This document shows positions 8,305 through 15,594 of a DNA stretch of 38,259 nt, piece by piece (the first letter of the stretch is position 1; the number at the start of each line of letters is the position of its first letter). The notes under the pieces were generated by a model, which was not told the origin of the DNA, did not search any database, and saw only the letters and a program-made list of their open reading frames with translations. This DNA comes from a virus. Where the stretch lies: positions 1 to 38,259 of the IMG/VR virus record IMGVR_UViG_3300031576_000175. One strand, given 5' to 3'. Position numbers and translations under genes: made by a program.

Positions 8305-9225
8305 TTACTCCTGAATCGTGATAGTCGCCGCGCCGCTTTCGATCTTCGCCGTTGCCGCGCCGCTTTCAATAATGATAGTTGCCGCGCCCGAATAGATTTT
8401 CGCGACCTGGGTCAACAGGACAACTGCCCCGCTGTAATTCAGATTGGCGCTCTGGCCTGTCAGCACGTACGCGCCGTAGGCCATTATCAACATCCGCGCC
8501 AGTGTAAAGTTCAACGTCTGCCCGGTGAGCGTGTAACTCCCCTGTCCGGCAGTAAGCAATCGGGCGACAATGAGCAGAGCCGCTTGCCCGGCCAATGTGT
8601 AACTCCCCTGTCCGGCAATAAGCAGGTGAGCGGCTACGAGTCCAGCGCTTTGGCCCGTCAGCGCATACGTACCCTGCCCCATCGTGAGTGATACGCCGCG
8701 CCGGAGTATCACTTCCTGACCCGTGAGACTGTAGCTTCCTTGCGCCAACGCCAATATCAGGCCGCGAAGCAGGCCAACATTCTGCCCGCTCAGAGTATAC
8801 GACCCCTGTGCCATTGTTAGCAAGCGGGCCGCGAGTAATCCCGCCGCTTGCCCGGTAAGGGTATAACTCCCCTGCGCCAGGATTAGGATAAAGCCGTGAT
8901 TGAGCGCGAGCGCTTGCCCAATTAAGGTATAGCTTCCCTGCGCCGCCGTCAACAGCCGGGCGGCCAATAGTCCAGTGGCCTGCCCGGTGAGTGCGTACGC
9001 ACCTTGAGTCAGTGTCAGAATAAAACCATGATTCAACGCGAGCGCTTGCCCGGTCAGTGTGTAACTGCCTTGAGCCGCCGTAAGCAGACGGGAGGCTATA
9101 AGACCGGTCGCCTGTCCGGTGAGAGCGTAGCTCCCCTGTCCGGCGGTCAACGTGTAAGCATTGACGCCCGGCAGTAATTTCGGGAGATGCGCCCGGATCG
9201 GAAACGAGCGGCCAAAGCGAGCCAC
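8305..9225 (-). CDS. Repeat-rich structural protein, eleven 22-residue repeats
   Basis: 306 residues, started at the GTG at 9225, 3 bp after the previous stop. After a basic N-terminus (about residues 1-22) come eleven 22-residue units of the form L-T-x-A-Q-G-S-Y-T-L-T-G-Q-A-x-x-L. A short second repeat (IESGAAT, three times) closes the C-terminus. Regular Gly, Tyr and Gln positions imply stacked beta strands, as in a solenoid or fibre shaft. The gene lies among fibre-like genes before terminase. Function is probably structural, possibly tail fibre or adhesin; this is inference. The repeat number may vary between strains because the DNA units are alike. Confidence 0.7.
   Translation of the reverse strand: MARFGRSFPIRAHLPKLLPGVNAYTLTAGQGSYALTGQATGLIASRLLTAAQGSYTLTGQALALNHGFILTLTQGAYALTGQATGLLAARLLTAAQGSYTLIGQALALNHGFILILAQGSYTLTGQAAGLLAARLLTMAQGSYTLSGQNVGLLRGLILALAQGSYSLTGQEVILRRGVSLTMGQGTYALTGQSAGLVAAHLLIAGQGSYTLAGQAALLIVARLLTAGQGSYTLTGQTLNFTLARMLIMAYGAYVLTGQSANLNYSGAVVLLTQVAKIYSGAATIIIESGAATAKIESGAATITIQE
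8427..9156 (-). repeat. Eleven tandem 66-bp coding repeats
   Basis: The DNA beneath the 22-residue protein repeats is an imperfect 66-bp tandem array. Two units (near 8890-8960 and 9020-9080) share the same ALALNHGFI spacer, showing recent duplication of a pair of units. Boundaries are approximate. Confidence 0.85.
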
Positions 9226-9228
9226 GAC

Positions 9229-9753
9229 TCAGACCTCAAATACAACGTAACACAATGCGTTGATCGCCGCCGCGAAATGAACCCGGACGCGAAGTGAATT
9301 GCCGGGAACAACTTTCGGAAATTGGCCGAGCGGGAATTGTTTGACGTAGGGACCGGTCGGCGGCAGAAGTTGAATGTCGAGTAGGCGAGTCGCAACGATT
9401 GTGCCTTCAGCGGTGGATGTAAAGCCGCTTGCGGTAGTCGTCATATTGAGCGGCACACTGGTTGCTCCAGCGGCGGTGTTGGCTGGCGCATTGGGATCGT
9501 TGTATGGCATCGCATCCGCCGCCGCGAATGAGGTGACAGTAGCAAATACTGTGCCAGCGTCAATAAGTTCGACTTTGCCCGGCGTGGCCGCCGCGCTTCC
9601 GTCAAACGAGATGCCCCATTCGACAACGGACAGCGGGAAATTGGCCGCCGGTTTGAGTTGGAGTAAAGTCTTGATGGACGTGCCGGTCGTCACTGAAACC
9701 GGCGCGGCAGTCGTCACCATTGGCCCATTGTAAACGATGTAAGTGTTTGCCAT
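9229..9753 (-). CDS. Hypothetical structural protein
   Basis: 174 residues, good ribosome site (AGGAGTTTATC before ATG). Beta-rich, low in charged residues and rich in Ala/Thr/Val, as in many virion surface proteins: segments KVELIDAGTVFATVTSF and NSLRVRVHFAAAINALCYVV. No signal peptide or catalytic motif. It lies between the fibre-like gene upstream (10 bp) and the repeat protein downstream (3 bp). I would expect a jelly-roll or tail-associated fold; unproven. Confidence 0.6.
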   Translation of the reverse strand: MANTYIVYNGPMVTTAAPVSVTTGTSIKTLLQLKPAANFPLSVVEWGISFDGSAAATPGKVELIDAGTVFATVTSFAAADAMPYNDPNAPANTAAGATSVPLNMTTTASGFTSTAEGTIVATRLLDIQLLPPTGPYVKQFPLGQFPKVVPGNSLRVRVHFAAAINALCYVVFEV

Positions 9754-9762
9754 GATAAACTC

Positions 9763-11049
9763 CTAATAGGTGGAGGCCCGATTGACCGCTTGAGAAATAA
9801 TCTTTTGCTTAAATGGTAGAACAGTCACCACCGTCCCGCCTCCGAAGTCATCGCCGCGATAAACGTTGTTGTATATTCCATGTGCGATATTTCCAGCGGC
9901 GGTGTACGTCGAATCAGTGCGAGTTCCCAACGAAGCCCAACTACCTGCGGTCTTATAGTATTGTGTCAATGTGCTCCCTATCATTTCGAGGCCGTAAGAA
10001 TCTCCGTTAGTCACCTCTTGCGACATATTTGCCCCTAAAGTTGTTGTAGCGCCATTGTCTATCCGTCGGATTTGAAAAAAATCCGTACCCGCAGAGACTT
10101 CAAAAACACTGGTGTAACAATCTAACGTAGATGCGCCGGGATTCACACAACGCAAAAACAGATAGATTCGCACACTACTTTGTTTTGTGACGATAGTTTC
10201 AAAAACTTCGGAATCCGGGCCGTAAGTCGCCGGACTCCAATAAGCACTTGCGCTTGTACTAGCCCATACTGTGTTTGATACGATTGCTGGCGATCCATCC
10301 CCCCAAAACGTGGAATTCCAGTTTGCGCCGTCATCGCCGTCTGCTCGATTGAAGTTGTCCAGCACGCCCGTCGTCGGGAAGGTGTCCGGTTTGATCTTGT
10401 CGAAGGCATATCCGGCGCGTCCGCACAGGGCGAGAATAGCGGCGCGCTCATGTTTCGGCAAATTCGGCAATCGTTGCGAGAGGCGGATAGTCTGGAGCGT
10501 AGCATCGTACTCGGCCAGTAACGTATCGCGTATTGATTTTATTCGCGTCCAGTCAACATCACCGAAACACGTCTGATGGACATCGTTCACGTCGCGGCAC
10601 GCCTGAACGACTCCGTCACAGATGATGTTCGCGCCGTCAAAGCGCGGCTTTTGTCGGCGGCTGGCCGCGAAACGAATCACGTCGCCCAGCGTGAAATCCT
10701 GAATGCGATTGCCGAAGCGGGTTTGTATCTCGGCCAGCGTGTAGCCCATATCCTCGAGTTCGTCCCTGACTGCTGTTCTCTGCGCGGGCGAGAGGTCGGA
10801 CAGCGGGTCATCGAGCGCGTTCTTCGGCAGGCGGAGGAACATCGTCGCAATGTCGGCGAGGGTGGCCGCCGACGCTCTAACTTTGACGATTGCTTTTCCG
10901 ATTCTCCCGGAGTGCAAGACTTCCGTTTCCTGCCAGTCGCCATCATCCAGGCGGATGACGCTATCCGCGTCCTGCATGGCGCAGTAGCGAGACGGGGCAG
11001 TGTCAGCCAAATCGCGCTTGTAAGGAGTGATGAACCAGCCGATAGGCAT
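9763..11049 (-). CDS. Fibre-like protein with C-terminal LamG/jelly-roll-type domain
   Basis: 428 residues from the ATG at 11049, which overlaps the small terminase stop (TGATG). Residues 1-230 begin MPIGWFITPYKRD and hold a helical region (LSDLSPAQRTAVRDELEDMG). Residues about 245-410 start VLDNFNRADGDDGANWNSTF, the usual opening of a concanavalin/laminin-G-like domain found in phage fibres and extracellular carbohydrate-binding proteins, with alternating strands and a final GDDFGGGTVVTVLPF. The domain could bind cell-surface glycans. An upstream start would overlap the terminase gene by 168 bases and give an unlikely Arg-rich leader, so it was not used. Confidence 0.65.
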   Translation of the reverse strand: MPIGWFITPYKRDLADTAPSRYCAMQDADSVIRLDDGDWQETEVLHSGRIGKAIVKVRASAATLADIATMFLRLPKNALDDPLSDLSPAQRTAVRDELEDMGYTLAEIQTRFGNRIQDFTLGDVIRFAASRRQKPRFDGANIICDGVVQACRDVNDVHQTCFGDVDWTRIKSIRDTLLAEYDATLQTIRLSQRLPNLPKHERAAILALCGRAGYAFDKIKPDTFPTTGVLDNFNRADGDDGANWNSTFWGDGSPAIVSNTVWASTSASAYWSPATYGPDSEVFETIVTKQSSVRIYLFLRCVNPGASTLDCYTSVFEVSAGTDFFQIRRIDNGATTTLGANMSQEVTNGDSYGLEMIGSTLTQYYKTAGSWASLGTRTDSTYTAAGNIAHGIYNNVYRGDDFGGGTVVTVLPFKQKIISQAVNRASTY

Positions 11050-11621
11050 CAGTCCGATTCTCCCTGTGCGACTTGCGACTTGCCGGTCATGATCTCTTCG
11101 AGCAACGTGGCCGATTCGGGGAGCGCCGCCAGCCGCGTTGCCGTTTGTTCGACTAGGGCGCGGGCTTCGGATTCGGTGACGCCCATCTCGCGGGCGAGTT
11201 GGGAGATAGATAACCATTCGCTTTGGCCGTCGGGCGTGGTCGGGGCGATCTTGGTCGGGGCATATAAGCCAATGAGTTGCGCCTCGTCGCGAGCGGCGGC
11301 GAGTTCGGCTTTCATGTCACCGGCGGCCTGAGCGCGGCGGCGGATGTCACGGCGGATGGCAATATGCTCGGCAAACATTTCAGCCTCTATGAAGTCATGA
11401 TAAGCCTGATTTTTCTGGCGTGCCACCATCATATATTTTCGCGCTTGCCGTTCTGTAACTCCCCACATTTCGGTAACGTTTTGAACGATAGGGGCGCTGT
11501 CCATCCCGGAGAGAATCAGGCGGCGAACGGTCTCGACGCGCTTCTGATACTCGATGGCACTCGATTTGGCGAAAGTGCGCCGGGTCTGCTTGCGGTCAGT
11601 GGGTGGGATGGAGTCTGTCAT
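11049..11621 (-). CDS. terS: Terminase small subunit-like protein
   Basis: 190 residues from ATG 11621 (a GTG at 11630 in frame is possible). The N-terminal region about 30-65 reads as a helix-turn-helix, GMDSAPIVQNVTEMWGVTERQARKYM, followed by a long charged helical segment and a second possible helix-turn-helix (SISQLAREMGVTESEARALV). This is the usual build of small terminase subunits that recognise the packaging site. It is the first gene of the late operon but is separated from the large subunit by five structural genes, which is unusual and lowers certainty. Confidence 0.7.
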   Translation of the reverse strand: MTDSIPPTDRKQTRRTFAKSSAIEYQKRVETVRRLILSGMDSAPIVQNVTEMWGVTERQARKYMMVARQKNQAYHDFIEAEMFAEHIAIRRDIRRRAQAAGDMKAELAAARDEAQLIGLYAPTKIAPTTPDGQSEWLSISQLAREMGVTESEARALVEQTATRLAALPESATLLEEIMTGKSQVAQGESD

Positions 11622-11652
11622 TTTACACACTACCCGATAATTTACATGATAA

Positions 11653-11682
11653 AGTATAAAACCTTAAAATATCAAATATCAA
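11653..11682 (-). promoter_or_regulatory. Candidate late-operon promoter
   Basis: In an AT-rich divergent gap, minus-strand TTGATA (11682-11677; a second copy at 11675-11670) is followed after 18 bases by TATACT (11658-11653). The predicted start is about 25-30 bases before the small terminase gene. It is the only obvious promoter for the long structural operon besides the one at 3.6 kb. A phage-specific late promoter would not be recognised. Confidence 0.5.
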
Positions 11683-11735
11683 TCGTCGGAGGTTCAAAAC
11701 TGTTATAAAGTAAGTCCGGAGAGGATTGAACAAAA

Positions 11736-12290
11736 ATGTATCAAATAAAAACAAAACGCGGGTACAATCTTCTTGAAGTGTCATCGGCGCTTCAAAAATC
11801 GATCCGGCGCGGGGATGCAAAGCTCGCCGGATATTTCGCCGTAGAACTGTTTGAAAGCAATTTTGCCGAATATGCTTGGCGGCGTCTCCTAACCATCTCA
11901 GCTGAGGACTGTTGGGGTGTGATAACCCACGAAATAGAATCGCTGTACCGTTCATGGCAGGTAATCAATAAACACAAAAAAGGCAGGGGTCGAATCTTTC
12001 TAGCCAAAGCGACTATTTTGCTGGCAATGGCAAGAAAGTGTCGGGACGCCGATCATCTGACCAATCTCGTGTATGACCAGAAAAACATAAATGACGATGA
12101 TGTAAACAGCATTCTATCAGAATGCAGCGACGTGAGCGGCATAGAGATTCCCCAGTACGCCTACGATGTGCATACTGCTTTCGGCAAGGCCAACAGTAAA
12201 ACCAAAGCCGACTTTTTCAGAGATGAACAAGCGGCTTTGTTGCCCAGGGAGGCGGGGCTGTTTGACGATCTCATCAACCCAGCCACTTAA
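11736..12290 (+). CDS. Standalone MgsA/RarA C-terminal-domain-like protein
   Basis: 184 residues, start with GGAGAGGA upstream. Residues about 10-60 read YNLLEVSSALQKSIRRGDAK followed by an ELFES...AWRRLLTISAEDC segment, the helical pattern of the C-terminal domain of MgsA/RarA clamp-loader-like ATPases, which supplies tetramerisation and replication-fork binding. No Walker motifs are present and the gene is too short to encode the AAA+ part, so this is a free-standing domain. It could bind or mimic host RarA or replication proteins. It is alone on the plus strand, transcribed away from the late operon, and its end overlaps the glycosyltransferase gene by 17 bases tail to tail. Confidence 0.65.
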   Translation: MYQIKTKRGYNLLEVSSALQKSIRRGDAKLAGYFAVELFESNFAEYAWRRLLTISAEDCWGVITHEIESLYRSWQVINKHKKGRGRIFLAKATILLAMARKCRDADHLTNLVYDQKNINDDDVNSILSECSDVSGIEIPQYAYDVHTAFGKANSKTKADFFRDEQAALLPREAGLFDDLINPAT

Positions 12291-13020
12291 TAGACCGGGC
12301 GCGCCGGACATTTAACAGAAGTCTTATCTCGCGGCCTTTCGTAAGTGAAATTGACAAGTACCTGCCCCACTTCTGGAGCAGGTATTTTATTTCGGCAACG
12401 TCGCGCTCGCGTGATCTGTTAATGGAGTTTCCGCCCGTCGCCGATGCGCGATTCTGAACGAAGGCGTATCGGCTGTCCTGCCAAACGACACGATGGGTTA
12501 CGAGCGATTGCAGACAATAATCAATGTCAACCCTCAGACAACGATCGGAATACCGTACGTCTTTGCTCCGTCCAACGAAACCGATAACTCCGCCGAACCA
12601 GGTACAAAGAGAAAAAGGGTGCAGGGCGTTGTATTTCCTGACATCCCACGACTGGCTAAATCCAAAAACGTGAGCGCCTAAATCGCTGGCGACGTTGGCC
12701 GTATTCACCAAGACTGAGGTTATCACTTTTGAATCAGTTACCATACGCCCAAATTCTCCGGTATTGACCCACATTCCAGTTACGTCGTCGTCAACCATAA
12801 CCACGACATTGTGCTCGAAGTTGTCGAGAATCCATTTTCGCATTTGGCCGATACCATTTACGGCGTCAGGATGTGAAATGAGATTATCAACGTTGCGGCT
12901 TCGGTATTCGTCTATTTCACTTTCCGCAACGCAGACAAACGGATTGTGAAATAAAAGCGCGCACGCCCTGGCTGTGAAGGGCCTGCTCCGCGATGGGATT
13001 ACAACAGCAAAATCATCCAT
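12274..13020 (-). CDS. GT-A glycosyltransferase, TET-associated (TAGT)-like
   Basis: 248 residues from ATG 13020; an ATG at 13050 is possible, but the conserved fold begins right after 13020. FAVVIPSRSRP at the N-terminus and VVMVDDDVTGMW (about residue 80) are the nucleotide-sugar strand and DDD metal motif of GT-A glycosyltransferases; the spacing and the IGQMRKWILDNF helix before it match TET-associated glycosyltransferases of phages, which add sugars to modified DNA bases. It follows the ParB-like gene with an 8-base overlap. No TET/JBP hydroxylase is visible in the window, so the acceptor is unknown. Surface-glycan or protein glycosylation is an alternative. Confidence 0.7.
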   Translation of the reverse strand: MDDFAVVIPSRSRPFTARACALLFHNPFVCVAESEIDEYRSRNVDNLISHPDAVNGIGQMRKWILDNFEHNVVVMVDDDVTGMWVNTGEFGRMVTDSKVITSVLVNTANVASDLGAHVFGFSQSWDVRKYNALHPFSLCTWFGGVIGFVGRSKDVRYSDRCLRVDIDYCLQSLVTHRVVWQDSRYAFVQNRASATGGNSINRSRERDVAEIKYLLQKWGRYLSISLTKGREIRLLLNVRRARSIKWLG

Positions 13021-13699
13021 GACGCATAAGCGACAGCGCGCGTTCTCCATTAATACACCGGCCCACCCCGAATTTTCTCAGGTCATCCCGAATTGTAACG
13101 GCGCTTTTCTTGATTTTCAACAAGTCAACCATTTGCAGAAAATCGAGCTGGCTTTTAAAAACTAGAACAATGTAATCGTAACTCTCCCCTAGTTGCAATT
13201 CCATTTCCGGTATTTCGTTATCGATCTTGCTTTTACTTATTTCTTCAAAGTCACCGGATTGCGCTTGTTGAGAAAAACCAAGCACCGCGTCCAAACTCAT
13301 CTCGTCGGCCTCAATCATCCGCTTGAGAATATCGTCATCGGCGGCATTAGCCAGGGCCGCGAGCAGTTCGCCGTCTGCATCATAATTATTGCGAGGAGCG
13401 ATATTCGCAACGGCGCTAAGTTCCTGGGCCTTTGGGTCGTCGGCATTCGGGATGTCCATGCGCTTATTGACGAGCAGAGTTTTGCCGTGAGTTTCCACCT
13501 CTACGATTGTCACATCCGGCATAATATCAGCCAGCGTTTCAATACGAGCCGAGCCGCTAATGCTCTCGCCATCGGCGGCAACGGTAATGCCATCGGCAAC
13601 GCCATATTTGCCGATGCCATCAGCCAAGTGTTTCATACCAAGCGGACGATGCCGATTTGCATTTTTGCGCTGAGGGCGATAGGCGGAGAGTTTGGTCAT
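13013..13699 (-). CDS. ParB/Srx-fold domain protein
   Basis: 228 residues from ATG 13699, which overlaps the stop of an upstream micro-ORF as ATGA. Residues about 10-75 follow the ParB N-terminal plan: RKNANRHR, then LADGIGKYGVADGITVAADG, then SGSARIETLADI and a hydrophobic strand. The middle is helical and acidic; the C-terminal domain (YDYIVLVFKSQLDFLQMVDLL) occurs in phage ParB-like proteins linked to DNA modification. It probably acts with the adjacent glycosyltransferase as a DNA- or nucleotide-binding partner. A true partition role is unlikely without a ParA gene. Confidence 0.65.
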   Translation of the reverse strand: MTKLSAYRPQRKNANRHRPLGMKHLADGIGKYGVADGITVAADGESISGSARIETLADIMPDVTIVEVETHGKTLLVNKRMDIPNADDPKAQELSAVANIAPRNNYDADGELLAALANAADDDILKRMIEADEMSLDAVLGFSQQAQSGDFEEISKSKIDNEIPEMELQLGESYDYIVLVFKSQLDFLQMVDLLKIKKSAVTIRDDLRKFGVGRCINGERALSLMRHG

Positions 13700-13767
13700 C
13701 GCAACACCCCGGCGCAGAACAGGAGATAGGCAATCATGCGAAGAAAGCAATTGAGGCGGTCAATCAT
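13696..13767 (-). CDS. Micro-ORF, 23 residues, hydrophobic
   Basis: Begins at ATG 13767 inside an ATGA overlap with the previous micro-ORF and ends in an ATGA overlap with the ParB-like gene. The peptide (IDRLNCFLRMIAYLLFCAGV core) could form one membrane helix. The unbroken chain of four-base overlaps is the main evidence that it is translated; it may exist only to couple translation. Confidence 0.4.
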   Translation of the reverse strand: MIDRLNCFLRMIAYLLFCAGVLR

Positions 13768-13862
13768 TTCGGTAGAGGCCTGTTGAAAATCACCGCCAGG
13801 AGCAGGCGCGCGAACCAGAGTTTATGCGCCAACCAGGAGCGGAGACGGCGGACGTAGTTCAT
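13764..13862 (-). CDS. Micro-ORF, 32 residues, basic and hydrophobic
   Basis: ATG 13862 overlaps the previous stop (ATGA) and the stop overlaps the next micro-ORF (ATGA). The peptide has a basic first third and a hydrophobic stretch (LWFARLLLAVIF), so it may be membrane-associated. No family known. Real translation is suggested only by the overlap chain. Confidence 0.4.
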   Translation of the reverse strand: MNYVRRLRSWLAHKLWFARLLLAVIFNRPLPK

Positions 13863-14158
13863 TCGCTCACCGTGAGTCGCGGCGCGTAAATCCACATCTG
13901 CACCGGGCCGACGATGACTAGCGGCGGCGCGGTATCGTTGAGTTCAGTTATCAGCGTTTCGGGAGCGGCGTGTGGTTCGGAGCGGGCGCGAGCCAGGCCG
14001 TTGATTTTGCCGAACCTGGGCGCGGGTGTTGGCGTCGGCAGGGTCGGCCACTCGCCGCCATGTTCATTATGCCACTGAATCATATCGGCGAATTTGGCGA
14101 TGATCTGCATCGGATCGTCGGCGGAGAAGGCGAACATGGTAATGATACTGTCAGCCAT
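13859..14158 (-). CDS. Hypothetical protein of the modification operon
   Basis: 99 residues from ATG 14158, overlapping the zinc-ribbon gene's end by 8 bases. A helical N-terminal half (PMQIIAKFADMIQWHNEHGG) is followed by a Pro-rich linker and a short beta segment (PLVIVGPVQMWIYAP). Not recognised. Its overlap with both neighbours puts it in the same translation-coupled operon as the ParB-like and glycosyltransferase genes. Confidence 0.6.
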   Translation of the reverse strand: MADSIITMFAFSADDPMQIIAKFADMIQWHNEHGGEWPTLPTPTPAPRFGKINGLARARSEPHAAPETLITELNDTAPPLVIVGPVQMWIYAPRLTVSE

Positions 14159-14369
14159 CGGCCTGTTCAACTCTCATCCCGGTAATTTGCAAGCCGCCCT
14201 TGCCGCCGACGTGATTTGCCGTTTCGTCGCCAGGAATGCCGACCAGGGTTTCGTATCTCGGAGACCAGGTAACTACTATCCGGCGTCCACAATCCGGGCA
14301 TATCCATAGCTCGTTGCCGGATGGGTAGGTTTTGGCGATTTGCATGACGTGAATCGGAGTGGTCATCAT
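14151..14369 (-). CDS. Small zinc-ribbon-like protein, first gene of minus-strand operon
   Basis: 72 residues from ATG 14369 (ATG 14366 also possible). One CxxC pair (ICPDCGRRI) lies in the middle; a second metal pair is not evident. The predicted transcription start falls on or next to the start codon, so the mRNA may be leaderless. It heads an operon of overlapping genes that leads to the ParB-like and glycosyltransferase genes. A small regulatory or DNA-binding role is possible but unproven. Confidence 0.6.
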   Translation of the reverse strand: MMTTPIHVMQIAKTYPSGNELWICPDCGRRIVVTWSPRYETLVGIPGDETANHVGGKGGLQITGMRVEQADG

Positions 14370-14373
14370 TGCG

Positions 14374-14401
14374 ATTGTATCACCGTTCGCAGTCGGCGCA
14401 A
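14374..14401 (-). promoter_or_regulatory. Sigma70-type promoter with extended -10, possible leaderless start
   Basis: Minus-strand TTGCGC (14401-14396), 16-base spacer, TACAAT (14379-14374) preceded by TGA (extended -10). Only four bases separate the -10 box from the first ATG (14369), so transcription would begin at or within the start codon pair. Confidence 0.55.
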
Positions 14402-14517
14402 ATATGCGGTTTGACGGGCAGGCGGAATCATACCAACCTTAAATTATCCAGGCCGCGAAAACCGCTTATTTTCAGGCTATTTCGCGGTATCACGGATGGC
14501 AGGACGAGCGGGAAAAC

Positions 14518-14547
14518 TTGACTCTGGTGAGCAATTCGTGGTATCAT
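14518..14547 (+). promoter_or_regulatory. Sigma70-type promoter
   Basis: TTGACT (14518-14523), 18-base spacer, TATCAT (14542-14547). The predicted start near 14554 lies before a strong AGGAGATAAGGA ribosome site and the ATG at 14571. It fires divergently from the minus-strand operon promoter about 120 bases away. Confidence 0.65.
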
Positions 14548-14570
14548 TATTTCAAACAGGAGATAAGGAA

Positions 14571-14897
14571 ATGGCTACCAGAAGCACAAAACAAGCGGCA
14601 CAGGGAATGATAGATTTCATGATTGCGAAGCGACCACAAGCCGAATTTAAAATCGCGGAAATCAACTACGTTCGCGGCAATGGCAAAGCGGATGTGATGT
14701 ACGAAGTTTTCGAGAAGTCGGTTTGCACGAAATGCGGAGAGTTAGTATGGCACATTGATTACGGCAACGAATTGGTAGAACACGAAAATTGCGAGATTGA
14801 GGCTGAGAAGAAATTCAACGAGGAATTCGCAGAACGAATCGCGGAGCAAGATAAGCGAAATGCGATTCTCAATTACATCGCGGAAACTGACAAATAA
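14571..14897 (+). CDS. Small zinc-ribbon hypothetical protein
   Basis: 108 residues; the ATG at 14571 is chosen over 14496 because of the ribosome site (AGGAGATAAGGAA) and the promoter lying inside the longer version. A CTKCGEL...HENCEIE pattern (C-x2-C, then H-x2-C about 25 residues later) suggests a bound zinc; the C-terminus is a charged helix (KKFNEEFAERIAEQDKRN). It has its own promoter. Likely an early regulator or host-interaction protein, function unknown. Confidence 0.65.
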   Translation: MATRSTKQAAQGMIDFMIAKRPQAEFKIAEINYVRGNGKADVMYEVFEKSVCTKCGELVWHIDYGNELVEHENCEIEAEKKFNEEFAERIAEQDKRNAILNYIAETDK

Positions 14898-15054
14898 ATT
14901 GAAAACTTATTCAGTCTGCTCAGATAGGAGATTAGGAGATATGGAAATGACACAAATTACTGACTCTCACTACAAATAGTAACTACCATTCTAAACCAAC
15001 TCGGCGGGCGCAAATTTACACCATGACCGGCGCTTACAACCTAAGAGAATCGCA

Positions 15055-15246
15055 ATGACAAAACCAACTATTACCAAACGCAACAAACCCGGCCCGAAGC
15101 CCAAGCCCGTCGGCACGCGGGTGAGGGACTGGCCGACGCTCAGCATCAGAATTGACCCGGTACTGTACCGGGAATTGAAGAGGCGGCAAATCTCAATCAA
15201 TGCCGCAATCAACGCCGCGCTGAGAACGGCGTTGGGGATGATGTAG
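15055..15246 (+). CDS. Ribbon-helix-helix / AT-hook-like DNA-binding protein
   Basis: 63 residues with AAGAGA before the ATG. A basic, Pro/Lys-rich N-terminus (KRNKPGPKPKP) resembles an AT-hook or DNA-tracking tail; the rest (LSIRIDPVLYRELKRRQISI then NAAINAALRTALG) has the strand-helix-helix plan of Arc/MetJ repressors. It probably works as a dimer or tetramer on an operator in this region. Targets unknown. Confidence 0.6.
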   Translation: MTKPTITKRNKPGPKPKPVGTRVRDWPTLSIRIDPVLYRELKRRQISINAAINAALRTALGMM

Positions 15247-15292
15247 GCAATGTGCCAAACGGTGTGAACAGACCCGCTACGGCGGGAGCGAT

Positions 15293-15317
15293 AAGCGGCG
15301 CGCGGGCGGCCTACAGC
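15293..15317 (+). repeat. 25-bp direct repeat, copy 1
   Basis: Identical to 15880-15904. It contains GCGGCGCGCGGGCGGCC. The two copies bracket the two small genes whose initiation regions are themselves duplicated. They could be traces of duplication or shared regulatory sites. Confidence 0.8.
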
Positions 15318-15345
15318 CCGCAGGAGATTGACGATGAACGAGAAA
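15317..15345 (+). repeat. 29-bp direct repeat over start codon, copy 1
   Basis: Identical to 15580-15608. It holds the ribosome site CAGGAG, the ATG and the codons for MNEK of the first of two adjacent small genes. Confidence 0.85.
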
Positions 15346-15594
15346 ACGAAAATTGAATTTATGATGTCTCAACTCGACAACCTGGACGGCCTGGGCTTGA
15401 AACTCTACTGGACGCCCGGCGCGGCCAGGCCATACTGGGCCAGTCAACCATCGTTCGCGTTCGACGTATGCGTTGCCCATCCGAGCGATTTCCTTGAGGC
15501 AGCAGGTTACAACTGTTTCGTGGATGATCGCGATTATAGCGGATACGACGAATTGCTGTCGCTGGAGATTGAGCCTCCACCCGCAGGAGATTGA
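15334..15594 (+). CDS. Small hypothetical protein (first of a pair sharing initiation sequence)
   Basis: 86 residues from ATG 15334, 7 bases after AGGAG. Aromatic-rich (LKLYWTPGAARPYWASQPS, FVDDRDYSGYDELL), acidic overall, with one Cys pair in the middle. No family recognised. Its 3' end contains the ribosome site of the next gene, only 2 bp downstream. The start region is duplicated there, suggesting regulation copied with it. Confidence 0.6.
   Translation: MNEKTKIEFMMSQLDNLDGLGLKLYWTPGAARPYWASQPSFAFDVCVAHPSDFLEAAGYNCFVDDRDYSGYDELLSLEIEPPPAGD

Noticed and set aside
10576-11331. 251-codon plus-strand frame opposite the fibre and small terminase genes
   Set aside because: Overlaps two well-supported minus-strand genes; no ribosome site, no recognisable motif.
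13013-13699. Plasmid-type partition system from the ParB-like gene
   Set aside because: No ParA ATPase or centromere repeats are near; linkage to a glycosyltransferase suggests a different role.
14941-14979. 12-codon frame after a strong AGGAGATTAGGAGAT site
   Set aside because: Too short to support as a gene, though it might be a leader peptide; no attenuator follows.
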